From: UBA1181 sp963631545 | GTDB taxonomy: Bacteria; Bacteroidota; Bacteroidia; Bacteroidales; Paludibacteraceae | DNA: 64,000 nt | Direction of reading: 5' to 3' | Assembly (NCBI GenBank): GCA_963631545.1 | Contig: CAVGRN010000003.1 | Span: forward strand, 17,835 to 81,834 | Shown: one piece after another, positions 28,517 through 37,859 of the stretch | Layout of the letters: each line of letters begins with the position of its first letter | Numbering within the stretch: the first letter of the stretch is position 1 | Notes under the pieces: model-generated | Seen by the model: the letters and a program-made list of their open reading frames with translations, nothing else | Told to the model about the DNA's origin: nothing | Database searches by the model: none | Made by a program: the position numbers and the translations under genes

Positions 28517-29188
28517 TTAGTCGCCAGTAACCTCGCGCATTTCACCTTGCTCGCAAAGGAAATTCCGCCCCGGAAAAAGCTCGGGCCACCGTCTGTTGTG
28601 CGTCGACATAATCACAGAAGTTCCCTCTTGAAGAATCTGGCGGAGGAGGCGCATCAAATCCTCGCCCGTCTGTGGGTCCAAATGCCCCGTAGGCTCATCG
28701 GCAAGGATGATTTTCGGCTTGTTGAGCAGAGCGCGGGCAATCACAATGCGTTGTTGCTCACCGCCAGACAGCTCGTGGGGCATACGATAGCCTTTGGTAG
28801 ACATACCAACGAAATGCAGCACCTCGTCGATTCGGTTCTTGCGCTCGTCGGGGGTCATTGTCTGCGTGGCTTTCAGCACGAATTGGAGGTTTTCATCGAC
28901 AGTGCGGTCGGGCAACAACTGGAAATCCTGAAACACAATACCCATTTGGCGGCGCAGGTAAGGGATTTTGCTCGACTTTATCTTCGCCAAGTCGAAATCC
29001 AACACCTTCGCACTGCCCGATGTGATAGGGACTTCGCAGTAGAGTGATTTTAAGAACGAACTTTTACCGCTGCCCACTTTGCCGAGGAGGTAGACGAAAT
29101 CGCCCTCGCCCACAGAAAGCGTGACGTGCCGCAAGACCGTTTGTTCCTGCCGGTCTATGCTCACATCTTTATAGTCAATCAAAGCCAT
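28517..29188 (-). CDS. ftsE: FtsE-like ABC ATPase
   Basis: This cytoplasmic ATPase should pair with FtsX at the division site to control peptidoglycan hydrolases. Walker A GKVGSGKSS, Q-loop FQDFQLL, signature LSGGEQQR, Walker B IILADEPTGHLDP and the H-loop MSTHNRRW are all intact in 223 residues. MALIDYKDV (29188) is preferred over the upstream MF codons. The gene for the FtsX permease is not adjacent, as is common in Bacteroidota. hisI is 13 bases upstream. Confidence 0.9.
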   Translation of the reverse strand: MALIDYKDVSIDRQEQTVLRHVTLSVGEGDFVYLLGKVGSGKSSFLKSLYCEVPITSGSAKVLDFDLAKIKSSKIPYLRRQMGIVFQDFQLLPDRTVDENLQFVLKATQTMTPDERKNRIDEVLHFVGMSTKGYRMPHELSGGEQQRIVIARALLNKPKIILADEPTGHLDPQTGEDLMRLLRQILQEGTSVIMSTHNRRWPELFPGRNFLCEQGEMREVTGD

Positions 29189-29201
29189 AAACAATTGTTT
29201 T

Positions 29202-29513
29202 TTAGCGGTTTTCCTCGCCCCAGCAGGTATCCGTGCCAGTATGGCACACAGGACCGACGGGATGCACCTTAATCAACAGTGTGTCGTTGTCGCAATCCGC
29301 CTTGATGGAAACCACGTTCAAGAAGTTTCCACTGGTTTCGCCCTTTGTCCACAGCCGTTTCTTCGTGCGGCTGTAAAAGGTTACCTTGCCCGTCTCGACG
29401 GTTTTCTGGTAGGCTTCATCGTTCATAAAACCCAACATCAACACCACGCGGGTGTCCGCATCCTGAATAATGGCAGGCACTAAGCCATCCATCTTATCGA
29501 AATCCAACTCCAT
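29202..29513 (-). CDS. hisI: Phosphoribosyl-AMP cyclohydrolase
   Basis: It opens the purine ring of phosphoribosyl-AMP, the third step of histidine synthesis. The 103-residue protein contains only the HisI domain: GKVTFYSRTKKRLWTKGE, the zinc ligands in D-C-D-N-D and the C-H-T-G-x-D-x-C end. Many Bacteroidota carry a HisI-HisE fusion of about 200 residues; the pyrophosphohydrolase half is absent here, and the frame stops cleanly after CWGEENR. The TTG at 29525 is an alternative start. hisA precedes it, and hisF is not between them. Confidence 0.93.
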   Translation of the reverse strand: MELDFDKMDGLVPAIIQDADTRVVLMLGFMNDEAYQKTVETGKVTFYSRTKKRLWTKGETSGNFLNVVSIKADCDNDTLLIKVHPVGPVCHTGTDTCWGEENR

Positions 29514-29605
29514 ATCCGCTTTCAATATTTCTGCGAAAATACAAAAAACTAACTGAAACCCAAAGTGGAGAAGCCTCCGGGAATATTAATAAATGCTAAT
29601 GCGAT

Positions 29606-30328
29606 TCAAGCCATCATCTTTGCCAAATCTGCCATTTGGATACGCCCCTCGTAGATGGCTTTTCCCGTAATCACAGCAGGGACTTTGGCTTCTGCCAACC
29701 GCTCAATGTCCGCCATAGAGCTAACGCCGCCACTGGCTATCAGGTAGATAGACGGCAACTCGGCCAACATCTTTTCGTAGAGGGCGACAGACGGGCCTTT
29801 CAACATTCCATCCTTGCTGATGTCTGTGCAAATCACCTTATTGACGCCCTTTCCCATAAAGTTGCTAACGAATGGCAAAAGGTCTACAGAAGTAGTTTCC
29901 GTCCAACCGCCGACTGCGATTTTCTCATCTTTCACATCCGCACCGAGGATGATACGCTCCGCACCGTATTTTTCCACCCAAGATAGGAACACCTCAGGCT
30001 TTTTGACGGCGATGCTGCCACCTGTTACCATTGCCGCACCCGACTCGAACGCGATGCGCAAGTCATCGTCACTTTTCAAACCTCCACCGAAATCCACTGT
30101 CAGCGATGTGCCTGAGGCGATGACTTCCAACACCTTGTAGTTGACAATGTGCTGCGCCTTAGCGCCATCCAAATCCACCAAATGCAGACGGCGGATACCG
30201 ACAGCCTCGAACGCCTTCGCTACCTCCAACGGATTCTCGTTATATACCTTCTTCTGCGCATAGTCGCCCTGAGACAACCGGACGCACTTGCCCTCAATGA
30301 TATCAATGGCAGGTATTATTTCTATCAT
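29606..30328 (-). CDS. hisA: Phosphoribosylformimino-5-aminoimidazole carboxamide ribotide isomerase
   Basis: A 240-residue TIM barrel that isomerises ProFAR in histidine synthesis. The catalytic Asp is in IPAIDIIEGKCVRL and the second Asp in ICTDISKDG. Phosphate-binding loops are DFGGGL and IASGGV. It sits 80 bases upstream of hisI; the usual hisF neighbour is missing from the window. HisA rather than HisF is indicated by the IPAIDIIEGKCVRLSQG start. Confidence 0.96.
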   Translation of the reverse strand: MIEIIPAIDIIEGKCVRLSQGDYAQKKVYNENPLEVAKAFEAVGIRRLHLVDLDGAKAQHIVNYKVLEVIASGTSLTVDFGGGLKSDDDLRIAFESGAAMVTGGSIAVKKPEVFLSWVEKYGAERIILGADVKDEKIAVGGWTETTSVDLLPFVSNFMGKGVNKVICTDISKDGMLKGPSVALYEKMLAELPSIYLIASGGVSSMADIERLAEAKVPAVITGKAIYEGRIQMADLAKMMA

Positions 30329-30363
30329 ATCTATCTGATTATAAAAAAATTACTTTCTAAATA

Positions 30364-31287
30364 CTATTTTCGGAGGAGTTTCACCGCCGCCTCATCGTCG
30401 AAGGTGGAGTTGCCCATTTTCGCTGCCACCTCGCCATTTCTAAAAAAGAGCAGTAGTGGGATATTGTACTCCGTGATGGGCATCATCTCCACCGGAGGAA
30501 GGAAAATGTGCGGACGCACCGCCACGCCGGTCTCCTCGATAAAGTCAGCCAACTCGCCTTCACTGCCCCAAACCACCCACTGCACCGGCACATCGGTGGC
30601 CTCGCGTAGCACCACCTCCAACTTACGCATCGCCATCTTACAATGCCTACACTTCACGCTAAAAAGGCAGACCACCGCACGATCGGACGCGCGGGCAACA
30701 CGCAACTCTGGCTGTTTCTGCTCCAACTCAGCGTATGCCTGGGCATTATATTTCGTTTCGCGGGGCGTTCCCCACCCCAAAGGGAGTTTGCAGAAAGCAA
30801 ATGCGAGCGACACGAAGAAGAACACAGAGAGCCAACGTTTTTGCCGCCGCACAAAAGTGATTTCGCATTTGGAAGAAAAAAAGAGAAGGAGGAGCAACGC
30901 AACATTCTTCAAAAGCGACCACCCGGGAGAGAGGGAGAACGCCTCGCCCATACAATGGCAATTGCCATCATTGCCCGTAACCAACAAGTAGGACAGCAAA
31001 ACCGAAAAGCCAACAAGCAGCAGCAACACCGCCCTATCGACCCACTTGCGGAAGAGCATCGAAAGCAGCATAAGACCTAAAAAAGCCTCCGCAAACAATA
31101 CGCACCGCGACAGAAACGAGGAAAAAGTCAGGTTGAAGAAACCCAACGAGAAGATATATGACTCAAATGCATCGAGCGACCAGAATTTCAGTGCCGCCGA
31201 CAGCAGGAAAACCAACCCCAGCACAAGGCGGCAGCCAAGGGGGAAGATTTGGTTAGCAGCAAACCTCTTTCTCTGCTCCTCCGTCAT
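30364..31287 (-). CDS. MauE/DoxX-like membrane protein fused to a thioredoxin-fold domain
   Basis: A 307-residue protein, starting at MTEEQRKRFAANQ (31287). Residues 1-170 contain four or more membrane segments (for example CRLVLGLVFLLSAALKFW and VLLLLVGFSVLLSYLLV) of the MauE/DoxX type, with a cysteine pair in GNCHCMGE. The C-terminal part (about 200-307) is a thioredoxin fold with C-R-H-C in FSVKCRHCKM. The expected role is electron or disulfide transfer across the inner membrane, as for MauE-like proteins. Its start lies 8 bases after the stop of a small cysteine-rich lipoprotein gene, a plausible substrate or partner. Confidence 0.8.
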   Translation of the reverse strand: MTEEQRKRFAANQIFPLGCRLVLGLVFLLSAALKFWSLDAFESYIFSLGFFNLTFSSFLSRCVLFAEAFLGLMLLSMLFRKWVDRAVLLLLVGFSVLLSYLLVTGNDGNCHCMGEAFSLSPGWSLLKNVALLLLLFFSSKCEITFVRRQKRWLSVFFFVSLAFAFCKLPLGWGTPRETKYNAQAYAELEQKQPELRVARASDRAVVCLFSVKCRHCKMAMRKLEVVLREATDVPVQWVVWGSEGELADFIEETGVAVRPHIFLPPVEMMPITEYNIPLLLFFRNGEVAAKMGNSTFDDEAAVKLLRK

Positions 31288-31295
31288 AGTCAGGG

Positions 31296-31481
31296 CTATT
31301 TCACACCGCACTTGATGTCCTCGCCGTCCTCCAATTCTGAGCAAGAACCCTCATAATCGTAGTAGTCGCGCATCACGGTGGAGTCGTCATCATTTTTCAC
31401 GCTACATTCACAATCGTTCACCGACGAGCAAGCCACGAAAGAAACGGCGAAAAGGAAGAAACAAAAAAATAATCTACCCAT
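31296..31481 (-). CDS. Small cysteine-rich lipoprotein
   Basis: A 61-residue protein starting MGRLFFCFFLFAVSFVAC, a lipoprotein signal with lipobox F-V-A-C. The mature part of about 45 residues is acidic, with five cysteines (the lipid-bearing one, then CEC, C and C) and many Asp and Tyr residues. No family is recognised. It directly precedes the MauE-thioredoxin gene, which suggests a redox-linked partner. The 220 bases upstream (31491-31702), up to the restriction endonuclease gene, hold no gene. Confidence 0.7.
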   Translation of the reverse strand: MGRLFFCFFLFAVSFVACSSVNDCECSVKNDDDSTVMRDYYDYEGSCSELEDGEDIKCGVK

Positions 31482-31702
31482 AACATTCAATTTTACGTTT
31501 TATGGTTTTAACAACCTACAAGGAATCAAGTATTTAAGCAAGATTAGCAAGGGCAACCCGCTTAGGCTTAACGAGGAAACGAACACAGAATGAACGATTC
31601 CACAGAAAAATTTTCCAAAGATACACATATTGTCGAGAAAGTTGCAAATGAATCGACTGAGAGATATAACATGAGGATTAAAACAACCATTTTGGGCGAC
31701 TG

Positions 31703-32756
31703 TCACACCCATTTCCCAAGTTTTTCGTAATGACGGTCTTGAAGAACTGACGGAATTTCTTTTATCGAAGGAAACTCTTGATAAAGTTCTCTCCTCAATC
31801 TATCTAACAACCTATCTCCCAACATATTTGAATTTTTGCCTCTCAAAGCAACTTCATACCACTGCACCAAATCACTTTCCGTCACAACACCTTGGATTCT
31901 ACTTTTCCACCCTATCTGAGTTAAAAGGGAAACAATCACACCTTTTTCTGCATCCTTACAAACAATGACAATTCTATCGCTCGAAATGCTGGACACTATA
32001 GATTTTGCCAACTCAACATCCAATGATAGATGTTTTATCTGAATGGCTGGACCCCAATTGGTATACATATCCAACCCTCTGTCTGCCGCATTTGTAACAC
32101 CAACCCGATAAACCTTAGCTTCCTGTTTTTTCGACAATTTATTGATTTCAATTCCCATCACCGACTCGGCAAAATTTTTGAAATCATCCAACAGCATTTT
32201 TTTATTTGGGTCAATCGAAATCTCAACTTGCAACCTTAATGTTTCAACAATCGAAGAGAACAAAGCGTACACAACAATTTCATACACCTTATCAATACTT
32301 CGTTTAAGACCAGGTTCATTCCAAAAGGAGTCAATGAAACATTTTACGTCAAAATCATTTTTGCTTGCCCGACTACATTTTTCCAACGCATCAGAAAGTT
32401 GTCCGTGTTTACCAAGGAATCGATTATATATGTACGCTTCTACCACTCCATTTGTTTTTTTTATTTTCAGTTGCAAGTATTTTGATGATAGATGGCGGCA
32501 TTGCATTATCATTAAACAAATCGTCCTGGAATCGTGCGCTACTTGTACAAACCCTTCCTAAAAGTTCTTTCGTAATTTCATCCCTCCAATGTTTACTCAC
32601 TGAACGATATGATTCCAACTGGTTTATGTTCAAGTCCTTACAAACCCTTGAATGATATAGAATCTCCGCTATCTGAATTGGCTTATAAAAATGCACTCTT
32701 GATTTTTTTATCAAAGCATCCAACGCATTTTTAGCCTTTTGTACATCATTGTTCAT
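31703..32756 (-). pseudogene. HaeII-family type II restriction endonuclease, frameshifted
   Basis: Two overlapping frames encode the two parts of one HaeII-like endonuclease. 32756-32424 gives the N-terminus (KSRVHFYKPIQIAEILYHSR), and 32512-31703 gives the rest (VYRVGVTNAADRGLDMY, WGPAIQIKHLSL). The frames meet at eight A on the coding strand (32455-32462); seven would restore a single product of about 350 residues, the length of HaeII. The family cuts RGCGCY. As read, only a truncated N-terminal fragment would be made. The gene follows its methyltransferase by 5 bases. The region is visibly richer in A+T than its neighbours, suggesting acquisition. The break could be a phase-variable OFF state, decay or a homopolymer read error. 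Confidence 0.82.
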
Positions 32757-32761
32757 CCTCT

Positions 32762-33700
32762 TTACTTTTTTAATTCATACTCCTTCAGAGCACTCATCAT
32801 CTGCCTTGCGACAGCCTTTATCACCGGCACAGCGACAGAGTTACCCGTCTGATGTTTCAATTTCGTATACGGAACAACAATTTTAAAATCATCAGGGAAG
32901 CCTTGCAAACGTAACATTTCACGCTCCGTCGGTCGCCGTTCGTCGTTAACAAGGATATAATTGGCAGACGCACCCGCGCGAAGACACGATGAATAAGCGT
33001 GCGGTGTAACAGTTCCCGCCATATTTTCATGCGAGATATAGGGTTTGGGGAAGTTAGGCTCTTTCAACCTCTGCAACCGAGAGTCGCGAATCTGAGGCTT
33101 GACATAGTATCTTTCTGAAACATTATCTTCTAAAATCAATTTCAAGGGAATCCTGTATTTCTCAGAAACGGGATCTGGGAAAGCGAAAAAAACGGGGTCT
33201 TTAAAGCCAACGATGATGATACGCTCTCTTTTTTGCGGCACACCATAATCCAAAGCGTTCAACACCTTCGCATAAACAGAATAGCCCATTGCTTCCAGAT
33301 GGCTACGAATCACTCTGAAAGTGTTTCCATTATCATGCGCAGTGAGATTTCGCACGTTTTCCAACATAAAGGCCTTTGGCATTTTCTCTTTTAGTATTCT
33401 TTCTATTTCAAAAAACAAAGTTCCGCAAGTTTCATTGGCAAAGCCCTCCTTCTTTCCAATAATCGAGAACGCCTGACAGGGGAACCCACCCAAAAGCACA
33501 TCAAAATCAGGAATATCCCTTGCGGCAATCTTTGTAATATCGCCCGAAGGATGCTCGCCAAAGTTCGCCTCATACGTTTTGCAAGCATCCTCGTCAAACT
33601 CGGACGAAAACACGCAATGTCCGCCAACCGACTCAAACCCCAAACGGATTCCGCCAATGCCAGCAAACAAATCTATAAACTTGAAACTATTCCAATCCAT
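32762..33700 (-). CDS. DNA (cytosine-5-)-methyltransferase, HaeII-type system
   Basis: A 312-residue 5-methylcytosine methyltransferase that should protect the sites cut by its paired endonuclease, RGCGCY if it matches HaeII. Motif I is FIDLFAGIGGIRLGF, the catalytic Cys75 is in GGFPCQAFS, motif VI is MLENVRN, motif VIII is QKRERI, and motif X is KHQTGNSVAVPV. The intact frame has the normal length of single-chain enzymes. The target-recognition region is between about residues 190 and 255. It starts 9 bases after the stop of the HD-domain gene and precedes the endonuclease gene on the same strand. Confidence 0.95.
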   Translation of the reverse strand: MDWNSFKFIDLFAGIGGIRLGFESVGGHCVFSSEFDEDACKTYEANFGEHPSGDITKIAARDIPDFDVLLGGFPCQAFSIIGKKEGFANETCGTLFFEIERILKEKMPKAFMLENVRNLTAHDNGNTFRVIRSHLEAMGYSVYAKVLNALDYGVPQKRERIIIVGFKDPVFFAFPDPVSEKYRIPLKLILEDNVSERYYVKPQIRDSRLQRLKEPNFPKPYISHENMAGTVTPHAYSSCLRAGASANYILVNDERRPTEREMLRLQGFPDDFKIVVPYTKLKHQTGNSVAVPVIKAVARQMMSALKEYELKK

Positions 33701-33709
33701 TTCCGACTT

Positions 33710-35797
33710 CTATTTTTTCAACTCGGGATAACTGATTCGCGTGTGGTAGATGGTTTTCAGTTTGTCCTTCAGCACAGATTTAATGATTTTGATTTGGTCG
33801 AGCGTGATGGGTGCCTGGTCGAACATTCCTTCCTGCACCTGGCTCGACACAACTTTCTCCACAAGGTCGTTTATCGTCTGATCGGTATAGTCCGACAAAC
33901 TGCGGGATGCAGCCTCGACGGCATCGCACATCGAGAGGATGCACATCTCCCTACTCCACGGTTTCGGGCCTGGGTAAGTGAACAGCGACTCGTCCACAGG
34001 GCGGTCGGGGTACTTATTTTTATAGGTATAAAGGAAATACTTCACCTTCCCCTCGCCGTGGTGGGTCTGGATGAAAGCCTGAATTTTCTCGGGGATATTG
34101 TTCTGCTTGGCGATCTTCACGCCGTCTATCACATGGTTGATGATGATGGCAGCACTCTCCTCCTCGGTCTTGCCGTCGTGCGGATTCCGTCCACCCGACT
34201 GATTTTCAGTGAAATACTCCGGGTTAGACATTTTCCCGATGTCGTGATACAACGCCGCCGTACGCACCAAAATCGGGTTCGCCTTGTCCTTCAACGCCAT
34301 AGCACACTCCGCGGCGAGGTTGGAAACCTGCATAGAGTGTTGGAAACTGCCTGGGGCGACTTCCGAGAAATGGCGGAGAAGTGGATTATTCGTGTTAGCC
34401 AACTCCACCAACGAAGCATCAGAGGTGTAACCGAAAATCTTTTCAATGATGTAAATCAGCGGATTGGCAAACATCAGCAACACGCCATTTACCAAGAAAT
34501 ATTGTATCGGTGTCAAATCAATCTGGTCGAAACCTTTTTCGTGTACAAGAGAGAACCCGACATACAACGCCACATAACTCGCCACGATGAAGAGGGCAGA
34601 CCGTATCAGATGCGAACGCTGATAGATGGTTTTCAGCGTGCAGATGGAAATCATACCCACCACCACCTGCAAAAACAGGAACTCGAACTCGCTCGGCACA
34701 ATGAACGAGCAGAGCAGCACCGTAGTGAGATGCGAGAACAAAGCCGTTCGCGTGTCGAAAAACACCGTGACAGTGATCGGCGTAAGGGCATACGGAATGA
34801 TGTAGGGCGACACCTCGTTTTTCACCACCCAAGCGGTAATGACACACATAACCAAGACGAGCGACAAGATGAACAGCACATCGCGCTTATCCACCAAAAA
34901 TTTCTGGCGGAAAAGGTAGAAATACAGGAAAAAAACAGAAAGCGAGATGGCGATAAGCACACCCTGCCCCACGGCTATCAGCTTGCTGTCTTTCTCACGG
35001 CTGTTCTCCTCGGTAAACTGTTTGTAGGAATTCAACACATCGTAAACCTCGTCGGTAACGATTTCCCCGTGGTCGATGATTTTCTCCCCACTTTGGATTC
35101 TTCCCTTCGTCAGCGACACGGTTTTCAGTAGGTCTTTTTTCAGGTTTTCCGTTTTCTCCTCATCAAAAAGGATATTTGCCTCAATGTAATTGTTGAGGTT
35201 GAGGTCGCGTAAGATCTTCGGGTCAAGGGTTTCCGGTGCTTCTGCGATGATTTTCTCGTAAGCGGATTTTGTCGTCAGAAACTCCGCCAACGGATACTCC
35301 TTCGACATTTTTTTTGAGACAACCCGCATGTTCTTCACATCCGCCTCATACTGTTTCGCCAGAACATCCGGCCGTGTGATTCCTATTTTATACACCTCAT
35401 TCAACTTCTTCACCACATACTGGTAATAGGTATAGGAGGCATCCGTCTCGGTAGATTTCAACTTCTCCGTCGCACGCGCTACCATCTCCGTCTGAATGGA
35501 GTCAGAGCGATTGAAGATGGGCGAAAACGACTTTAGCAGTTCGTCATACTCCTTTGTGAGTTCTTTATCCGATTTATAGATTTCAAACGCAAACGGTGCC
35601 GTAATCTCCTCATACGTCCACGGGCTACCCTTCTCATACGAGTACTGGAACTGGCTGACGCTTGGGAATGTTTTGAAAACGATGACCCCCGTAGTGAGAA
35701 ATAGCAAGGCGATAAACGTGTATTTTATCACCTCTTTGCGGTGCGTCGTGTCGCCTCCGCTCAAGATGAAGTCATATAGCGATGACAGGATTTTCAT
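33710..35797 (-). CDS. 7TM-HD (PgpH-like) membrane phosphohydrolase
   Basis: A 695-residue protein with an N-terminal membrane anchor (about 24-43), a long extracytoplasmic 7TMR-HDED-type domain, seven membrane helices (about 285-460), and a cytoplasmic HD domain. The HD metal motif is HSMQVSNLAAEC with LYHDIGK, followed by a HHGEG-like segment (QTHHGEGKV). In Firmicutes the homologue PgpH degrades cyclic di-AMP; that role here is inferred from domain architecture. It lies directly upstream of the HaeII-type methyltransferase. Confidence 0.9.
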   Translation of the reverse strand: MKILSSLYDFILSGGDTTHRKEVIKYTFIALLFLTTGVIVFKTFPSVSQFQYSYEKGSPWTYEEITAPFAFEIYKSDKELTKEYDELLKSFSPIFNRSDSIQTEMVARATEKLKSTETDASYTYYQYVVKKLNEVYKIGITRPDVLAKQYEADVKNMRVVSKKMSKEYPLAEFLTTKSAYEKIIAEAPETLDPKILRDLNLNNYIEANILFDEEKTENLKKDLLKTVSLTKGRIQSGEKIIDHGEIVTDEVYDVLNSYKQFTEENSREKDSKLIAVGQGVLIAISLSVFFLYFYLFRQKFLVDKRDVLFILSLVLVMCVITAWVVKNEVSPYIIPYALTPITVTVFFDTRTALFSHLTTVLLCSFIVPSEFEFLFLQVVVGMISICTLKTIYQRSHLIRSALFIVASYVALYVGFSLVHEKGFDQIDLTPIQYFLVNGVLLMFANPLIYIIEKIFGYTSDASLVELANTNNPLLRHFSEVAPGSFQHSMQVSNLAAECAMALKDKANPILVRTAALYHDIGKMSNPEYFTENQSGGRNPHDGKTEEESAAIIINHVIDGVKIAKQNNIPEKIQAFIQTHHGEGKVKYFLYTYKNKYPDRPVDESLFTYPGPKPWSREMCILSMCDAVEAASRSLSDYTDQTINDLVEKVVSSQVQEGMFDQAPITLDQIKIIKSVLKDKLKTIYHTRISYPELKK

Positions 35798-36066
35798 ATA
35801 TTATCTGTTAGAATGTTCCATCTTAATTGAGTACTCGCGAAGATAGGAATTTTGGCGGATTAATCCCAAATCTGCACTCTTAGCGGACAAAAAAGACTCC
35901 GCCGTTTTTGCAGGATTGTCCGATTTCATTACTTTCACGGCACTCTTCCAAGTTTCATGATTTCCACGGACGAGAGGCGGAGGAATCCTTCTTTTTTGCT
36001 AACTCAAATTCAAACCATCACTGTTTTACAATAAGGAGAAACGGCGGAAAGCCCGCGACAAACAAC
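35798..36066. other. Intergenic region without recognisable gene
   Basis: The stretch holds no reading frame with family features. It presumably contains the promoter of the HD-domain gene, but no clear TAnnTTTG box with a matching -33 element stands out. Confidence 0.4.
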
Positions 36067-36094
36067 AAAAAAGACGATACCTTTACGATACCGT
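36067..36094 (-). terminator. Terminator of the tRNA-Val pair
   Basis: On the minus strand GACGGTAT and GTATCGTC form a stem with G-U pairs, followed by six T. It is about 30 bases beyond the second tRNA-Val. Confidence 0.6.
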
Positions 36095-36125
36095 CCACAT
36101 AACCAACATTACACCCCACACTTTG

Positions 36126-36200
36126 TGGTCCCACTAGGATTCGAACCTAGGACCCTCTGCTTGTAAGGCAGATGCTCTGAACCAACTGAGCTATAAGACC
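36126..36200 (-). tRNA. tRNA-Val (anticodon TAC), copy 2
   Basis: A 75-base cloverleaf: acceptor GGTCTTA/TGGGACC, anticodon stem-loop CTGCCTTACAAGGCAG with anticodon TAC, and T-arm CCTAGGTTCGAATCCTAG. CCA is not encoded. It is identical to the copy at 36246-36320 and lies 45 bases downstream of it. Confidence 0.95.
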
Positions 36201-36245
36201 TTTAAAACTTGAAAACTTTACTCTGCGGCCGCCGCCGCTTTCGTG

Positions 36246-36320
36246 TGGTCCCACTAGGATTCGAACCTAGGACCCTCTGCTTGTAAGGCAGATGCTCTGA
36301 ACCAACTGAGCTATAAGACC
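36246..36320 (-). tRNA. tRNA-Val (anticodon TAC), copy 1
   Basis: A 75-base cloverleaf with the same sequence as the copy at 36126-36200, including anticodon TAC. It is the first transcribed of the tandem pair. The spacer contains a GC-rich CGGCCGCCGCCG stretch. Confidence 0.95.
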
Positions 36321-36387
36321 ATTTTTGCAAAAGCGTTGCAAATATAGGCTCTTTTCCGCATTTTGCAAAATAAATGGGGATTTTTTT

Positions 36388-37665
36388 TCAAATAACTTCC
36401 GCAACAACGTATGTGCTGCCGCCCACATAGATAAAATCGTCTGGGGAAGCCGCCCTTCGTGCCGCCGCAAGTGCCTCATTCACTGTCGGATAACATTCTC
36501 CCATCAAACCCTTCTCATTTCCCATCGCTTTCAGGCGATGCTCGTCCATCGCTCTCTTGATTCCAGCCCGGGTGAAATAGTAGGTTGCATCGCGTGGGAG
36601 CAAGTCCAAAACGTGCGATATATCCTTGTCGCCTACCATTCCAAACACTATATGCAACTGATTGTGAGGAGTTTGCGCAAGCTGCCGCACCACATATTGT
36701 ATGCCGCCAACATTATGCCCCGTGTCGCACACCACGGTCGGATTCTCTCCGATTTTCTGCCAACGCCCCAGCAAATGCGTCTGCGAAATGGTGTCGCGCA
36801 CACCTTTTTTCTCCTCTTCCAAACTGATATTGAAGCCCAACTCGCGCAGACGGCACACCGCACAATGCACCGTCGCCATATTTTTCGCCTGATAAATGCC
36901 CAAAAGTGGCGTTTCTAATTCTACTTCATCCACAGAAAACGCTTGACGGAGCGTGTCACCTTCCAATCGCTCGCCAAGAGCGGCCACCACCTGCTCATCC
37001 GCAAAATAAATGGGTGAATGCTTTTCGAACGCAGTCTGGCGGAAGAGCGTGCGAATTTCTCCGTCCGACTCGCCTATCACCACCGGGACATTCTCTTTGA
37101 TGATTCCCGCCTTCTCACGGGCAATCTCCAACTCCGTATTACCTAATATATTGGTATGATCCAAACTGATGTTGGTGATGACACTCAGCACCGGCGTGAT
37201 GATGTTCGTACTGTCGAGCCGACCGCCCAAACCCACCTCCACCACTGCGCAATCAACCTGTTCCTGCCGGAAGTAATCAAACGCCATCGCCACATTCACC
37301 TCAAAGAACGACGGGAAAACCACATCAAAGAAATCTTTGTGGCGTTCCACGAAATCTATCACAAACTGCTCTGGCACCATCTCGCCATTCACACGGATGC
37401 GCTCGCGGAAATCCTTCAAATGGGGCGAAGTGAAAAGTCCCACCTTGTAGCCCGCCGACTGCAAAACCGACGCGAGGGTGTGCGATGTCGAACCCTTTCC
37501 GTTCGTCCCCCCGATATGCACCGTACGGAACGATTTATGAGGATTGCCCAGCCGCTCGTCAAAGGCCATCATACTGTCGAGGCCCTCCTTGTATGCCGAC
37601 GAGCCGACCATCTGGAACAGCGGCATCCTATTATATATGAACTCCAACGTTTCTCTGTAATCCAT
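36388..37665 (-). CDS. folC: Bifunctional dihydrofolate / folylpolyglutamate synthase
   Basis: It ligates glutamate to dihydropteroate and to folates, using ATP. MDYRETLEFIYNRMPLFQ (37665) is the family start; 48 codons of open frame upstream are basic and unrelated. The Mur-ligase P-loop is GGTNGKGSTSH, with SPHLKDFRERI (folate site), VEVGLGGRLDSTN and DHTNILG (metal and ATP site) following. The C-terminal domain runs from about GRWQKIGENPTVV onward. At 425 residues it has normal length. It is transcribed divergently from phoH. Confidence 0.96.
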   Translation of the reverse strand: MDYRETLEFIYNRMPLFQMVGSSAYKEGLDSMMAFDERLGNPHKSFRTVHIGGTNGKGSTSHTLASVLQSAGYKVGLFTSPHLKDFRERIRVNGEMVPEQFVIDFVERHKDFFDVVFPSFFEVNVAMAFDYFRQEQVDCAVVEVGLGGRLDSTNIITPVLSVITNISLDHTNILGNTELEIAREKAGIIKENVPVVIGESDGEIRTLFRQTAFEKHSPIYFADEQVVAALGERLEGDTLRQAFSVDEVELETPLLGIYQAKNMATVHCAVCRLRELGFNISLEEEKKGVRDTISQTHLLGRWQKIGENPTVVCDTGHNVGGIQYVVRQLAQTPHNQLHIVFGMVGDKDISHVLDLLPRDATYYFTRAGIKRAMDEHRLKAMGNEKGLMGECYPTVNEALAAARRAASPDDFIYVGGSTYVVAEVI

Positions 37666-37859
37666 CTCTGTTTTAATTTTCCAATGCGAAACTACAAAAA
37701 AAACGAATCTTTTTCCCCTTGCTTTTTTGTTTTGTGAATCCGAAAAACTAATTTTACGAGTACGAAAACGCAGGCAGCGCGATCCACGAAAATATCGGCA
37801 TCGCACCAACGCATTTTCACCTTAAACCAAAATGATTAACACGTATAAAAGGATTGATT

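Noticed and set aside
33551..35131. Open frame of 526 codons on the plus strand
   Set aside because: It lies antisense to the HD-domain protein and the methyltransferase, with a composition rich in His and Arg typical of shadow frames.
37725..37757. Promoter for the PhoH2 gene
   Set aside because: TTTTG and TAATTTTA occur there but with a 14-base spacer and an incomplete -7 box, too weak to list.
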